A stretch of DNA of 64,000 nt from Bacteroidales bacterium (GCA_017550405.1 JAFZPH010000006.1:155451-219450), one strand, 5' to 3'. Counted from the first letter of the stretch, positions 1-8,785 are shown. Notes: generated by a model not told the origin, from the letters alone. Made by a program: numbers and translations.

Positions 1-59
1 AACTCAGCACAGAGATTCTTTCCGACAAAGCCCTTTGCTCCTGTTACTAATATCTTCAT
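1..59 (-). CDS. NAD-dependent sugar epimerase/reductase, N-terminus only (FnlB/WbjC-like)
   Basis: Only the first 19 or so codons lie inside the window; the gene continues past the left edge. The visible N-terminus carries the nucleotide-binding glycine motif VTGAKGFVG of extended SDR sugar enzymes. It follows directly after an FnlA-type dehydratase. In UDP-L-FucNAc pathways the gene after fnlA is the reductase/epimerase fnlB (wbjC, capF), so that role is inferred from position. A second in-frame ATG lies two codons upstream, ending at 65, and could be the true start. The family call is good; the exact function is uncertain because the substrate-binding half is not visible. Confidence 0.6.
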   Translation of the reverse strand, partial: MKILVTGAKGFVGKNLCAE

Positions 60-106
60 AGACATAAAACCATTATTATCCGTGCGAAACACGTGATACG
101 TGGAGA

Positions 107-1156
107 CTATTTTGCGATGTTCACTACTCCCTGCAACTCATTCTGAATATACTCGAGCGAGGCGATTTTGGCCTTAGTCTCCTCGAGATTCAATCGTTTC
201 GTGTTATTCGAGTTAAACTCGTCGATGGTGACCCGCTGAGTATCGCCCTCCTTGAAGAACTTATCATAATTCAAGTCGCGGTTGTCCGCAGGAACACGGT
301 AGAAATCGCCCATATCCACAGCCTTTGCACACTCTTCCTTGGTGAGGAGAGTCTCATACATCTTCTCGCCATGACGGATGCCGATCACGCGGATTTCTTC
401 TTTCTTTCCTCCAAACAGCTCACACACAGCTTCCGCCTGTGTCTGGATGGTACATGCTGGAGCTTTCTGGACGAGGATGTCGCCATTCTCCCCATGCTCG
501 AAAGCAAACAGGACCAAATCTACAGCTTCATCTAGGGACATGATAAAACGTGTCATGGCAGGCTCTGTCAGTGTGATGGGATTCCCGTTCCGAATCTGGT
601 CAATCCAGAGAGGGATGACGGAGCCACGGGAGCACATGACGTTTCCGTAACGGGTGCAGCAAATTTTTGTCTTTCCGCTGTAGCGGCTCTTGGCAACAGC
701 CACTTTCTCCTCAATAGCCTTGGTGATGCCCATGGCATTAATCGGATAAGCGGCCTTGTCGGTTGAAAGACAGATAACCGACTTAACCCCACTCTCGATG
801 GCAGCGGTCAGCACATTGTCAGTACCGATAACGTTGGTCCTCACGGCCTCCATCGGGAAGAACTCACAGGAAGGGACCTGTTTCAACGCTGCAGCATGGA
901 AAATATAATCCGTCCCAGGCATCGCCGAGCGGCAACTCTCCAAAGAGCGCACATCACCGATATAGAACTTAATTTTATGAGCCACATCAGGGTATTTGGC
1001 CTGATACTCATGACGCATATCATCTTGTTTTTTCTCGTCACGTGAGAAAATACGAATCTCTCCAATATCGGTACGGAGAAAACGTTTTAAAACAGCATTA
1101 CCGAAGGAACCCGTCCCTCCGGTAATCATCAAGGTTTTATCTTTAAAAATCGACAT
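107..1156 (-). CDS. fnlA: UDP-GlcNAc 4,6-dehydratase, 5-inverting (FnlA/WbjB/CapE type)
   Basis: A 349-residue member of the Polysacc_synt_2/FlaA1 branch of extended SDRs. The cofactor loop GGTGSFG is at residues 13-19 and the STDKAA signature at 131-136. In the usual YxxxK pair the Tyr is replaced by Met (MGITK, M142 and K146). From family knowledge this replacement marks the C5-inverting enzymes that start UDP-L-FucNAc synthesis, unlike PseB or FlaA1, which keep Tyr. The length is normal for FnlA. It sits three bases after the acetyltransferase gene and is followed by an FnlB-like start, which fits the same pathway. Cytosolic enzyme making a 4-keto-6-deoxy UDP-sugar. Related sugar outcomes other than L-FucNAc are possible because the third enzyme is outside the window. 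Confidence 0.87.
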   Translation of the reverse strand: MSIFKDKTLMITGGTGSFGNAVLKRFLRTDIGEIRIFSRDEKKQDDMRHEYQAKYPDVAHKIKFYIGDVRSLESCRSAMPGTDYIFHAAALKQVPSCEFFPMEAVRTNVIGTDNVLTAAIESGVKSVICLSTDKAAYPINAMGITKAIEEKVAVAKSRYSGKTKICCTRYGNVMCSRGSVIPLWIDQIRNGNPITLTEPAMTRFIMSLDEAVDLVLFAFEHGENGDILVQKAPACTIQTQAEAVCELFGGKKEEIRVIGIRHGEKMYETLLTKEECAKAVDMGDFYRVPADNRDLNYDKFFKEGDTQRVTIDEFNSNNTKRLNLEETKAKIASLEYIQNELQGVVNIAK

Positions 1157-1159
1157 TGT

Positions 1160-1810
1160 TTAATATTGCTTAATTACTTTTGCGGGAACACCAACAGCCG
1201 TGCAATGAGCAGGTATATCGTTAACCACCGCCGCTCCTGCACCTATAGTTGAATACTCCCCTATCTGAACCTGATTGATTATTTTGACACCAGTACCACA
1301 ATAAACTCCTTCTTCTATAATAACCTCTCCTGAAATATTACAGGAAGGCATGAATGCCGCATAATCTTTGATTATTACATCATGTCCAACCGTACAACCA
1401 AAATTGAGTGCCACAAAATTTCCAATAATTATGTTGGTATTAATGATAGTACCTGCACATATTATACATCCATCTCCAATTGTCACATAATCAGGTGCAC
1501 CAATGATTACTGATGGGTGTATTAATGTTGGATAATAAACTTTTGAATTAGTGATACTATCGACAACTCGTTTCTTTACAATCGGATTGCCTATAGAAAC
1601 GACTATTGCCAATTCCGTTTCCCAGAGGTTTAAATCTTCAGTTTTTCCAAGAACTGGATACCCATTAATTATCTCCCCTTTTTCATGACCATCATCAAAA
1701 AAACCTCTGATATTATATTTTGCCTCTTCCTTATTGATGTTTTCTATAAGAGCCAACACCCCACGGCCAAAACCACCGACGCCGAAAACTGCTATATCTT
1801 TACGCTGCAT
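1160..1810 (-). CDS. NeuD/PglD-type sugar O/N-acetyltransferase
   Basis: A two-part protein of about 216 residues. The N-terminal Rossmann-like PglD_N domain begins IAVFGVGGFGRG and would bind the nucleotide sugar. It is followed by a left-handed beta-helix of hexapeptide repeats from about residue 100. The His in GCTVGHDV is in the place of the family's catalytic base. The start at 1810 is chosen because an AAAGGAG sequence lies just upstream and the domain begins at once; the open frame runs 18 codons further but without conserved sequence. It sits between the PglC-like transferase and fnlA, an arrangement common in Bacteroidales glycan loci. It would transfer acetyl from acetyl-CoA to an amino or hydroxyl group of a UDP-sugar. 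The substrate is unknown; no aminotransferase is seen beside it. Confidence 0.8.
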   Translation of the reverse strand: MQRKDIAVFGVGGFGRGVLALIENINKEEAKYNIRGFFDDGHEKGEIINGYPVLGKTEDLNLWETELAIVVSIGNPIVKKRVVDSITNSKVYYPTLIHPSVIIGAPDYVTIGDGCIICAGTIINTNIIIGNFVALNFGCTVGHDVIIKDYAAFMPSCNISGEVIIEEGVYCGTGVKIINQVQIGEYSTIGAGAAVVNDIPAHCTAVGVPAKVIKQY

Positions 1811-1936
1811 GTCACTCCTTTCAGTCAATAACCAATTCAACAATATAATTGTTATCCCCATCATTTGGGGAGCATTTTCAATTCTTATAAAGCTTTACAA
1901 TACCCTTTTCAATGGTCCATTTAGTGTGTCGATGAA

Positions 1937-2545
1937 TCAATTAGTTCCGTCAAATGGATACATAGTAGCCACTGTGTCATTATTGATGTCCTTCCGCATC
2001 AACACATTTTTTATGGTGATGAATATAATCTTTATGTCTGTCCATAAAGTACAATGATCAACATACCATACATCCAACTTAAATTTCTCCGTCCACGAAA
2101 TGTTATTTCTTCCGTTGACCTGTGCCCAACCAGTAATTCCTGGTCTTACATCATGTCTTCGATGTTGTTCTTTGCTATACAAAGGGAGGTAGTAAACCCT
2201 CAATGGCCTAGGACCAATTAATGACATATCGCCTTTCAATACATTAATAAGTTGTGGCAACTCATCAATAGATAACGAACGGACTATCTTTCCAATTTTT
2301 GTCAATCGTTGTGCATCGGGTAACAATTTGCCTTCAGCATCACATTCATCGGTCATTGTCTTGAATTTGATGATTTTAAAAATCTTCTCGTCCTTGCCAG
2401 GACGCTCTTGATAGAAAAACGCACCCGCTCCTTTATTGGCAAAATGCAGGAAGATTGCCACCAAAATAATCATCCACCCTATGAGCAACAATCCAATAGA
2501 GGATATTAAAACATCAAATAACCTTTTGAAAAAGTGTTTATACAT
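1937..2545 (-). CDS. Initiating sugar-phosphate transferase (monotopic PglC-like PGT)
   Basis: A small polyprenyl-phosphate phosphoglycosyltransferase of 202 residues, the PglC size class rather than the long WbaP class. One hydrophobic re-entrant helix lies at about residues 10-33, followed by the conserved stretch with KFKTM at 61-64. The catalytic Asp-Glu pair is D94-E95 in SIDELPQL, and GDMSLIGPRPL is at 105-115. It places the first sugar phosphate on undecaprenyl phosphate at the inner face of the inner membrane, starting the repeat unit. The substrate is probably a UDP-amino sugar made by the adjacent enzymes (inference). It is the only initiating transferase in the window, which argues that the locus makes a single lipid-linked repeat unit. 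Confidence 0.9.
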   Translation of the reverse strand: MYKHFFKRLFDVLISSIGLLLIGWMIILVAIFLHFANKGAGAFFYQERPGKDEKIFKIIKFKTMTDECDAEGKLLPDAQRLTKIGKIVRSLSIDELPQLINVLKGDMSLIGPRPLRVYYLPLYSKEQHRRHDVRPGITGWAQVNGRNNISWTEKFKLDVWYVDHCTLWTDIKIIFITIKNVLMRKDINNDTVATMYPFDGTN

Positions 2546-2622
2546 AAAATACTAGTACCATTTAAAAAATCTATAATAGCCTATCTGTCTCAATAAAAAG
2601 TGGTTATTATCCCATTCACATC

Positions 2623-3594
2623 TCAACCAAACATCAAAGCATTATCGGAAACCGCCTGTCCCAGTTCTATCTTGACTGACGTGTCAAGCCGTTTGTAATA
2701 AAAGGAAATGGATTGTGAATGATAAAAAGAGTTTGTATTAGGAATGAATTGTTTATTATCCATACAACTTATAACATTCACGTTAAACTCCTTACAGATC
2801 CTATTCATCATTTCTGATATAGAATCTTTGCTCATACGGAAGGCATTTGAAGAAGACATTAATACTATATGTGCGACTTTCGCACGTTTACCTCTCTGAC
2901 CTATTACAAATGCACAAAAAGTATCTCCATCTTCAATAATTGCCAAACCACTATTCGGCCTCACGGATGCAACCCATTTATAATAAGCCATCTCAAGATT
3001 CCGATTGCCCATACTCCTATCTTCTGTTGTGACATCTTTCCCTCCTGTCTCATAAACCTTAAACTGGTCTATTGATTGTCTCACTTCTTCATTTGGGACA
3101 AAAGGCTTAGTACAATCAAGTAGTTTGAACAGGGACTTCCACCCATCAACAGAATGCATCCTATACCTTACTTTTGCAGTCACATATTCCCAACCCATGT
3201 TTTTAACGTATGGGAAGATCTCAGGCGTATCATGAGTAACAACTACTCTTAAACCCTGCCCTTTAGCCTCAGATTCTGCCATTGATAACATTTCTTGTAC
3301 AACACCTAGCTCTTTATAATTTTGAAGAGCATAAACATAATGGATAAAACCACCATCAAATGACAAGTCAGCGTTAACAATAGGGAATCTATCTACAACC
3401 AGAAATGCAACTAATCGATCTTTGTCTTTAGCATATATTATTATTGCTTTGCCAATTGGGTTCTTTTCAATGCGACAAGAGAACCATTCTGTTGATTGCT
3501 TTATATGACAACTATCTATATGAAAAACAGCATCAACAATCTCTCTTACATATCTGTCATCTTTGCCGTATTCAAATACACGATATTCTAACAT
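2623..3594 (-). CDS. GNAT-like acyltransferase, possibly two-domain
   Basis: A soluble protein of 323 residues. The N-terminal half reads like a GNAT fold: a strand with AFLVVDRF, then GGFIHYVYALQNYKELGVVQEMLSMAE, resembling the acyl-CoA binding strand and helix, then VVVTHDTPEIFPYVKNMGWE, the usual GNAT end pattern. The second half (from about residue 190) has another strand-rich region with LAIIEDGDTFCAFVIGQ, which could be a second degenerate GNAT unit as in FemAB-like proteins. There is no signal peptide or membrane segment. It lies between the GT4 and the initiating transferase, so an N-acylation of a locus sugar or of an attached residue is plausible. The donor and acceptor cannot be read from the sequence. 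Confidence 0.6.
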   Translation of the reverse strand: MLEYRVFEYGKDDRYVREIVDAVFHIDSCHIKQSTEWFSCRIEKNPIGKAIIIYAKDKDRLVAFLVVDRFPIVNADLSFDGGFIHYVYALQNYKELGVVQEMLSMAESEAKGQGLRVVVTHDTPEIFPYVKNMGWEYVTAKVRYRMHSVDGWKSLFKLLDCTKPFVPNEEVRQSIDQFKVYETGGKDVTTEDRSMGNRNLEMAYYKWVASVRPNSGLAIIEDGDTFCAFVIGQRGKRAKVAHIVLMSSSNAFRMSKDSISEMMNRICKEFNVNVISCMDNKQFIPNTNSFYHSQSISFYYKRLDTSVKIELGQAVSDNALMFG

Positions 3595-3600
3595 AATGCA

Positions 3601-4809
3601 TTAATGGCTAATAATAGCTTTATAAGTATGTTCCACAGTGTAATGGTTTAAGTAATATTGATATCCAAGTTCCCCCATTTTAACAAGATCTGAACTTAAC
3701 ATCTTGTCTACACTTTTGGTAAAAGCACTCACATCGTTGCTAGGACACCAATAACCATATCCATTTGCTTCGGCAATGCTTCCAACATCACTAGTTGTAT
3801 CTGTTGCCGCTATAACAGGTTTCTTCTCCATCAAATAAGGTAACAGTCGGGATGGATAGTTTGGTATAGTGAAGCGGTAGTCTAAAAATATTAATCCCAC
3901 ATCGCAACTACGCACTAATTTATCATAGTCTTCTTTGGGCAATCGTTGAAACAATGATACACTCATAGGCTTCATTTTTTTAAACCATTGTTCAAGTTTG
4001 CTGTATTCTGTACCGTCACCGACTACTACAAAATGACAATCGACACGATTGCCATTATTTTCAAGGCACTTTATCAAGAAATCGATGCCCTGAGGTTTGC
4101 CAAGATTCCCCCCATAAATAAAAATGGGGGCATCAACTGGTAGATTGTATTTCAACCGAATAGCATCTCGTTCTTCCTTAGCTAATTCTCTGTATTCTAC
4201 AACCTCATATGAATTAGGGGCTTCTTCCACTTTATCTGGATTCACTTCTTTATTATGTTCAATAACATATCTTATATTTGCCGGGCTCATGCACCCGATA
4301 TAATCGGACAATGCATATAGCTTTTTCTCTTTCTTACGGAAGAAATAGTATAGCAAACCCTTGATACCGGTCTTAGACATCATTCCAAGATCCACTGCAT
4401 TCTGAGGGAAAATATCTTTTAACAACAAATATGTCTTGGTCTTTGGTTCTAAGGATTTCAGATATTTTATTACTTTAGGGAATGTAATAGGAGGAGTAGA
4501 ATAGACTATCAAATCAAACTTAACATCTTTCAAATACTTATTAATTGCTCGTTTAAACTGAGTCTCGACAAGGACTTGGCCAATACCCTTCTCTACAACA
4601 TTGGTTTTCTGAAGGTTGAGCGTACGGACACCTAATAATCGAACACCATCCACTTCTTTCAGACTCGTGAATTCTCCCAGTCGTCGTTCTCGGGGTGCAA
4701 CGACAGTGACTTGGTGACCTTCTTTGAGGAATTTCCGCATAAGATCAGTATAGATGCCTGCGCCTGCGACCCCCTGAAGGTTGGACATTGTGAGAAAGAT
4801 TAGGTGCAT
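3601..4809 (-). CDS. Glycosyltransferase family 4 (WbuB-like)
   Basis: A GT-B fold retaining glycosyltransferase of 402 residues. The N-terminal acceptor domain starts with LIFLTMSN and a Gly-rich loop GVAGAGIYTDLMRKF. The C-terminal donor domain holds IYGGNLGKPQGIDFLI (about 233-248) and the PSRLLPYLMEKKPVIA segment, where Glu matches the EX7E region that contacts the nucleotide sugar. The start of this type resembles WbuB, the transferase for L-FucNAc found in fnl loci, which fits the adjacent fnlA/fnlB-like genes. Cytosolic or membrane-associated. The L-FucNAc donor is inferred from family resemblance and context only. Confidence 0.85.
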   Translation of the reverse strand: MHLIFLTMSNLQGVAGAGIYTDLMRKFLKEGHQVTVVAPRERRLGEFTSLKEVDGVRLLGVRTLNLQKTNVVEKGIGQVLVETQFKRAINKYLKDVKFDLIVYSTPPITFPKVIKYLKSLEPKTKTYLLLKDIFPQNAVDLGMMSKTGIKGLLYYFFRKKEKKLYALSDYIGCMSPANIRYVIEHNKEVNPDKVEEAPNSYEVVEYRELAKEERDAIRLKYNLPVDAPIFIYGGNLGKPQGIDFLIKCLENNGNRVDCHFVVVGDGTEYSKLEQWFKKMKPMSVSLFQRLPKEDYDKLVRSCDVGLIFLDYRFTIPNYPSRLLPYLMEKKPVIAATDTTSDVGSIAEANGYGYWCPSNDVSAFTKSVDKMLSSDLVKMGELGYQYYLNHYTVEHTYKAIISH

Positions 4810-4938
4810 AACTATAATTAATTACTATAATTAATTACTATTAATATCCTCTAAACCAGAATTCTGGATTTAGAATAAATACAATTGTTTCTTTACAGGG
4901 TTTTATTCTTTGTTTGTCTCCTATTCTGTTGAAACATA

Positions 4939-5946
4939 TTATATGCTAAGCACAGTTCCTCCCCAGCTCAATCCAACCCCGAACCCACAAATCATTATTC
5001 TCATTCCAGATTGGATAATACCTTTATCGACACATTCTTTCAATCCAATCAACACGGTAGAAGAAACAGTATTCCCAACATTTTCTAAATCAATATAAAA
5101 CTTGTCTTTGGAAATACCACAAACCTTTCTGATTGTTGTGAGCATAAATTTATTTGCCTGATGGAAAACATAATAGTCTATATTGTTTTTTTCCAATTGA
5201 TTCTTAATCAGTAGTTGTTTCATCATAGCAGGTACGGCATCCAATGTGAAATTAAAAATGGCACTTCCATTCATGTAAAGATAATCGTCTCTATGCGTGT
5301 GTCCTTCTGAATCAATATCTTGACCGCCAGAGAAAGCCTTATGCCGTGAAGCACCGGTTTTGACTATCAAATATTCAGCACCGGACCCATCTGTCCCAAG
5401 TACGAATTCACCTATCTCAGCAAAGCCATCCGTGCTAATCAGACATGCAGCAGCACCATCACCAAAAATAGAACGATTGCTTTTGTCATCAGGATGCAGG
5501 TATTTATTGTAAGTCTCTGCTGTTAACAACAATACATTTTTAGCAATGCCGGCAGAAACTAGGCCTTTGGCTATGGCCATTCCGTATATACATCCTGAAC
5601 ATCCCAAATTATAGTCAAAAGCACCCGCAGAAGTAGGAATATTCAACCTGTTTTGTAGTACACATGCTGTTGGAGGCAGAAAATAGTCTGGACTCTGTGT
5701 ACAAAACAATACAAAATCAATATCGGAAGATTTTATACTATATTCCGCAAATAAAGCCATAGCCGCTTTTTCGGCCATGTCTCCTGCCGTCTCATTTTCA
5801 GCTGCTATATGTCGTGAATAAACGCCCACCTTGTCGGCAACTTTTTCAACACTCCATTCGGGAAATTCTTTTATTAGTTCCTCATTTGTCAATACTCGTT
5901 CTGGCAGATAGTACGATATACCTTTTATGTATGCTTTGTTAATCAT
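4939..5946 (-). CDS. 3-oxoacyl-ACP synthase III-like ketosynthase (KASIII)
   Basis: A 335-residue thiolase-fold condensing enzyme with the full FabH triad: Cys116 in NLGCSG, His262 in FHQAN and Asn292 in ENVGNT. The length is normal for KASIII. It would condense an acyl-CoA starter with malonyl-ACP to give a beta-ketoacyl-ACP. It is the last gene of a four-gene acyl cassette, and its start overlaps the stop of the SDR gene by four bases, so the two are translationally coupled. A housekeeping FabH is unlikely to sit in a capsule locus, so it probably serves a dedicated acyl group for the glycan. Starter-unit specificity is not visible. Confidence 0.9.
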   Translation of the reverse strand: MINKAYIKGISYYLPERVLTNEELIKEFPEWSVEKVADKVGVYSRHIAAENETAGDMAEKAAMALFAEYSIKSSDIDFVLFCTQSPDYFLPPTACVLQNRLNIPTSAGAFDYNLGCSGCIYGMAIAKGLVSAGIAKNVLLLTAETYNKYLHPDDKSNRSIFGDGAAACLISTDGFAEIGEFVLGTDGSGAEYLIVKTGASRHKAFSGGQDIDSEGHTHRDDYLYMNGSAIFNFTLDAVPAMMKQLLIKNQLEKNNIDYYVFHQANKFMLTTIRKVCGISKDKFYIDLENVGNTVSSTVLIGLKECVDKGIIQSGMRIMICGFGVGLSWGGTVLSI

Positions 5947-6692
5947 AATTCGTTTGTTCCTCCTGTTATGTCAATACAACTATTCGTCATCCATTGTGAT
6001 GCATCCGACAATAAATATATTGCCAAGTTGGCCACATCATCTGGTTGTCCATATCGCTTTAAAGGATATTTCAACTGTGCTTGTTCTAATTCTTCTTTGC
6101 CTACACCTTCTTGCATGATCAAGTCGGTCCAAACCATCGCTGGGCATATACAATTCACACGAATATTACGGGGGGCCAATTCGAGAGCGAGGCATTTGGC
6201 ATAACCAATAATAGCAGCTTTTGACGCTGTATAGGCTGCATTGCCCAAGGCTGGCATATGAGGGGCTGCTGATGCCACAAACACTACAGAAGAAGCCTTG
6301 TTTACCTTTTTCGCATTTATCAACTGGGTTTGCAAAGAAACTGCCGAAATAAAGTTACTATTCATGACCTTTTCAACCTCAGTCATTGTTAATAGCTTGG
6401 CAGGCATACGATGGCCAATACCGGCACAATGTACTATTCCATCAAGTTTGGGAATTTGATAAACCAAATTTTTCACATCCTCATCTATTGTCAAGTCAGC
6501 AGCTATAATCTGATTTGAATCTCCCTCCAAAGTGATCAAAGTGGCTTCAAGTTTCTGTGGATTACGTCCAGTGGCAACAACAGTAGCACCCATTTTGGAA
6601 CAAGCTGTTGCTGTGGCACGACCTATCCCTGATGAAGCGCCTGTCACCAGTATTGTTTTCCCCTCAAGGGAAAAAGGATTGTAACCACCCAT
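5943..6692 (-). CDS. SDR oxidoreductase, probable 3-ketoacyl-ACP reductase (FabG-like)
   Basis: A classical short-chain dehydrogenase of 249 residues with the cofactor motif TGASSGIG at 17-24. The NADP-favouring residues TGR lie at the second strand end (41-43). The catalytic Ser141, Tyr154 and Lys158 (YTASK) are all present. It sits between ACP and KASIII with overlaps at both ends: TAATG with the ACP stop and a four-base overlap with KASIII. Reduction of the ketoacyl-ACP made by KASIII to a 3-hydroxyacyl-ACP is the natural reading. No dehydratase or enoyl reductase gene is present, so the chain would stop at the hydroxy stage. The SDR family is certain; the substrate is inferred. Confidence 0.85.
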   Translation of the reverse strand: MGGYNPFSLEGKTILVTGASSGIGRATATACSKMGATVVATGRNPQKLEATLITLEGDSNQIIAADLTIDEDVKNLVYQIPKLDGIVHCAGIGHRMPAKLLTMTEVEKVMNSNFISAVSLQTQLINAKKVNKASSVVFVASAAPHMPALGNAAYTASKAAIIGYAKCLALELAPRNIRVNCICPAMVWTDLIMQEGVGKEELEQAQLKYPLKRYGQPDDVANLAIYLLSDASQWMTNSCIDITGGTNEL

Positions 6693-6919
6693 TACTTTGC
6701 CATAATAAGGTTATACAACTGCTCAACGCTCTTACATGCTTTCAGATCATCGCCCGTTACAGTTTTACCCATATCCATCTTTACAAATGCAATAACCATC
6801 ATTCCCACTAAACTACTCCACTCTTCCAATTCACGATAATTGGTTGTTGCTGTTATTTCCGAAGAATCAGTATCTTCAAACTGCTCAGCAAATTTTTCGA
6901 CAAATTCATTTAATTCCAT
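6692..6919 (-). CDS. Acyl carrier protein
   Basis: A 75-residue acidic helical protein with the ACP length and pattern. The phosphopantetheine site is in EWSSLVGM, with Ser36 as the likely attachment residue; the usual Asp before it (DSL) is replaced by Ser. Hydrophobic helix II follows (VGMMVIAF). This variant site is typical of specialised ACPs in secondary pathways rather than of the fatty-acid ACP. Its stop overlaps the SDR start (TAATG), and the acyltransferase gene lies 11 bases downstream of its start on the other side. It would carry the growing acyl group between KASIII, the SDR and the acyltransferase. Confidence 0.85.
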   Translation of the reverse strand: MELNEFVEKFAEQFEDTDSSEITATTNYRELEEWSSLVGMMVIAFVKMDMGKTVTGDDLKACKSVEQLYNLIMAK

Positions 6920-6930
6920 AACAATGCTAT

Positions 6931-7578
6931 TTAGATTTTTGTGAAACTTTTTATTTCAGATACTCTATCAACAAGGTATTTCTTGTAATTTTTCTCTAAT
7001 AAATCTATCGGTAATCTTTCTTCAGGTGCATATAACGCTAGCTCATGCTCAATTACCTGTTCTGGTATAAAATTAAACCCAACTACTTTTGCAGGATTTC
7101 CGATAACAACGGCATAAGGAGGAACACTTTTAATACAAACAGAACCTGCACCAACAGTTGCACCACGACCAATCGTAACTCCCGACAATAATGTTACATT
7201 TGCACCCAACCAAACATCCTCTTCCACAACAACATCTTTTTCAATGTCATCAATATGATTCCCAGATAATTCCTTAAACCCTTTTCCCATAACTCGTTGA
7301 TGGTTCCCTGTGATTACCGTCAATCCTGCGGCTGCACCAGAGTTCTTTTTCATTATAAACTTTCCTGTAACACTAATGAAACGAAAACCATGATAGATAT
7401 TAGTGTTGTCATACATGTAAACATGGGACAACATTCCTGGATTCCTATACAAACGTAAATCCACATTCTTTCCACAATATCCAAGACAACTCTTATACAA
7501 CGGTCTATTAATATACTTTATCCAAAAGCGGCCGAATATACTTAATAGTTTAGCAATTATTCTTAATATTTGATTCAT
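6931..7578 (-). CDS. Left-handed beta-helix acyltransferase (hexapeptide family)
   Basis: A 215-residue LbH acyltransferase of the maltose/xenobiotic O-acetyltransferase type. The likely catalytic His is in VITGNHQRV. The hexapeptide coils run through DVWLGANVTLLSGVTIGRGATVGAGSV, ending with the family's closing IGNPAKVVG. A short hydrophobic N-terminal helix could hold it at the membrane. It is upstream of and nearly contiguous with ACP, SDR and KASIII, so it is the best candidate to transfer the ACP-borne acyl group onto the glycan. Acetyl-CoA remains possible as donor. Its start lies 29 bases inside the end of the preceding GT4 gene. Confidence 0.82.
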   Translation of the reverse strand: MNQILRIIAKLLSIFGRFWIKYINRPLYKSCLGYCGKNVDLRLYRNPGMLSHVYMYDNTNIYHGFRFISVTGKFIMKKNSGAAAGLTVITGNHQRVMGKGFKELSGNHIDDIEKDVVVEEDVWLGANVTLLSGVTIGRGATVGAGSVCIKSVPPYAVVIGNPAKVVGFNFIPEQVIEHELALYAPEERLPIDLLEKNYKKYLVDRVSEIKSFTKI

Positions 7579-8785
7579 GGTTGACTAATGATTTTAATTC
7601 TTCAATATATCTTTTTGACACATTCACATCCGAATAGTAAGCTGCTGTCTGCTTGGCTTTCAAAGACATTTTCCTAAGCGCTTCGGGACTCATTTGGCGA
7701 ATTTTTAATATGATGGCAGCCAACTCATCCACATTTCCAGCTTCACAAAGAAATCCATTAACCCCTTCCTCAATAATCCCATCAATTCCCTCGTGACGAG
7801 CCGCTATGGTGATGCAACCTAATGCCATTGCTTCCAAATAGACCAATCCGAATAATTCACCTTTTGATATCATCACAAACACATCCGACTGCTTTAAATA
7901 ATTTATTACTTCTTCACGTGGTATTCGTCCAGTAAAAGTCAATTTGCCACAACACCCTAACGCATCAAACTTCTGCTTCACATTTTTTTTGCCCCCCCCC
8001 TCTCCTATATATGTAATCTCAAATGGTTCTTTTTGAAACGAACGATCCAATGATTCAACAATAATATCCGGATACTTACGATGAATTAATGCCCCAACAT
8101 AAACGAAGCGCTTTATCTGTCCTATTTCTTTAACAAACGATAGCCCTGCTTCTATAAAAGGTTTTGATACACCAGAAGCTGCAATAAAAGAATGGGATAG
8201 TTTACCAAATTGTTTTTCATACGCCATACGAGCCGTTATATTACGGAAACCAACTAAATCTACATCTTTAACCAACTCATTAGTCTCTTGTCCATAACAT
8301 CTAAATAACTGAAGGAAACCGTTACTATGATATACCAAACATGTGGGTCGATGAAATCTCCTCTTCAATGCATGAAGTAATTCCAATTGTGGATTGTCCC
8401 AATGTCCGACAAAGCAATCCGGAACGCTTTCTTTATCAATATAAGAAGATATTATTTCAAAGGCTCTATCAACCTGTTTTGTTGAGAATCTGCCATGAGG
8501 TTTTGATTTCTTTAACAAGAGATGAGTAACTTCAACACCATCTTTAATCTCATCATACTCATTTGGAACTTGCGTTGGAACCAAATGACCTAGTTTTGAA
8601 TCAAGCAAATTCTTAAACAACTTACCAATCAAATAATAAGCCTTTGGGAAAACCGATTCCGTATGAAATATATGCACTTGATGTCCTTGCAAAACCCATT
8701 CCTTGGCAAAATAATGAACAACAGGTGTTGTACCCTTGGTCGAGTAATTAGATGGATAGACGGATGTAAGCAAGTAGATATACAT
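7550..8785 (-). CDS. Glycosyltransferase family 4 with G9/A8 homopolymer tract
   Basis: A GT-B glycosyltransferase of 411 residues. The N-terminus MYIYLLTSVYPSNYS has the usual first strand of the acceptor domain. The donor half contains FVYVGALIHRKYPDIIVE, then GKLTFTGRIPREEVINYL and the EX7E-like segment SKGELFGLVYLEAMALG. The start at 8785 is chosen because it begins at the fold's first strand and avoids overlap with the preceding ATP-grasp gene. The codons for EGGGKKN include a run of nine G followed, after one C, by eight A (7983-8000 on the plus strand). Slippage there would truncate the protein in the middle. The C-terminus overlaps the acyltransferase gene by 29 bases. Sugar specificity is unknown. 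Confidence 0.85.
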   Translation of the reverse strand: MYIYLLTSVYPSNYSTKGTTPVVHYFAKEWVLQGHQVHIFHTESVFPKAYYLIGKLFKNLLDSKLGHLVPTQVPNEYDEIKDGVEVTHLLLKKSKPHGRFSTKQVDRAFEIISSYIDKESVPDCFVGHWDNPQLELLHALKRRFHRPTCLVYHSNGFLQLFRCYGQETNELVKDVDLVGFRNITARMAYEKQFGKLSHSFIAASGVSKPFIEAGLSFVKEIGQIKRFVYVGALIHRKYPDIIVESLDRSFQKEPFEITYIGEGGGKKNVKQKFDALGCCGKLTFTGRIPREEVINYLKQSDVFVMISKGELFGLVYLEAMALGCITIAARHEGIDGIIEEGVNGFLCEAGNVDELAAIILKIRQMSPEALRKMSLKAKQTAAYYSDVNVSKRYIEELKSLVNHESNIKNNC

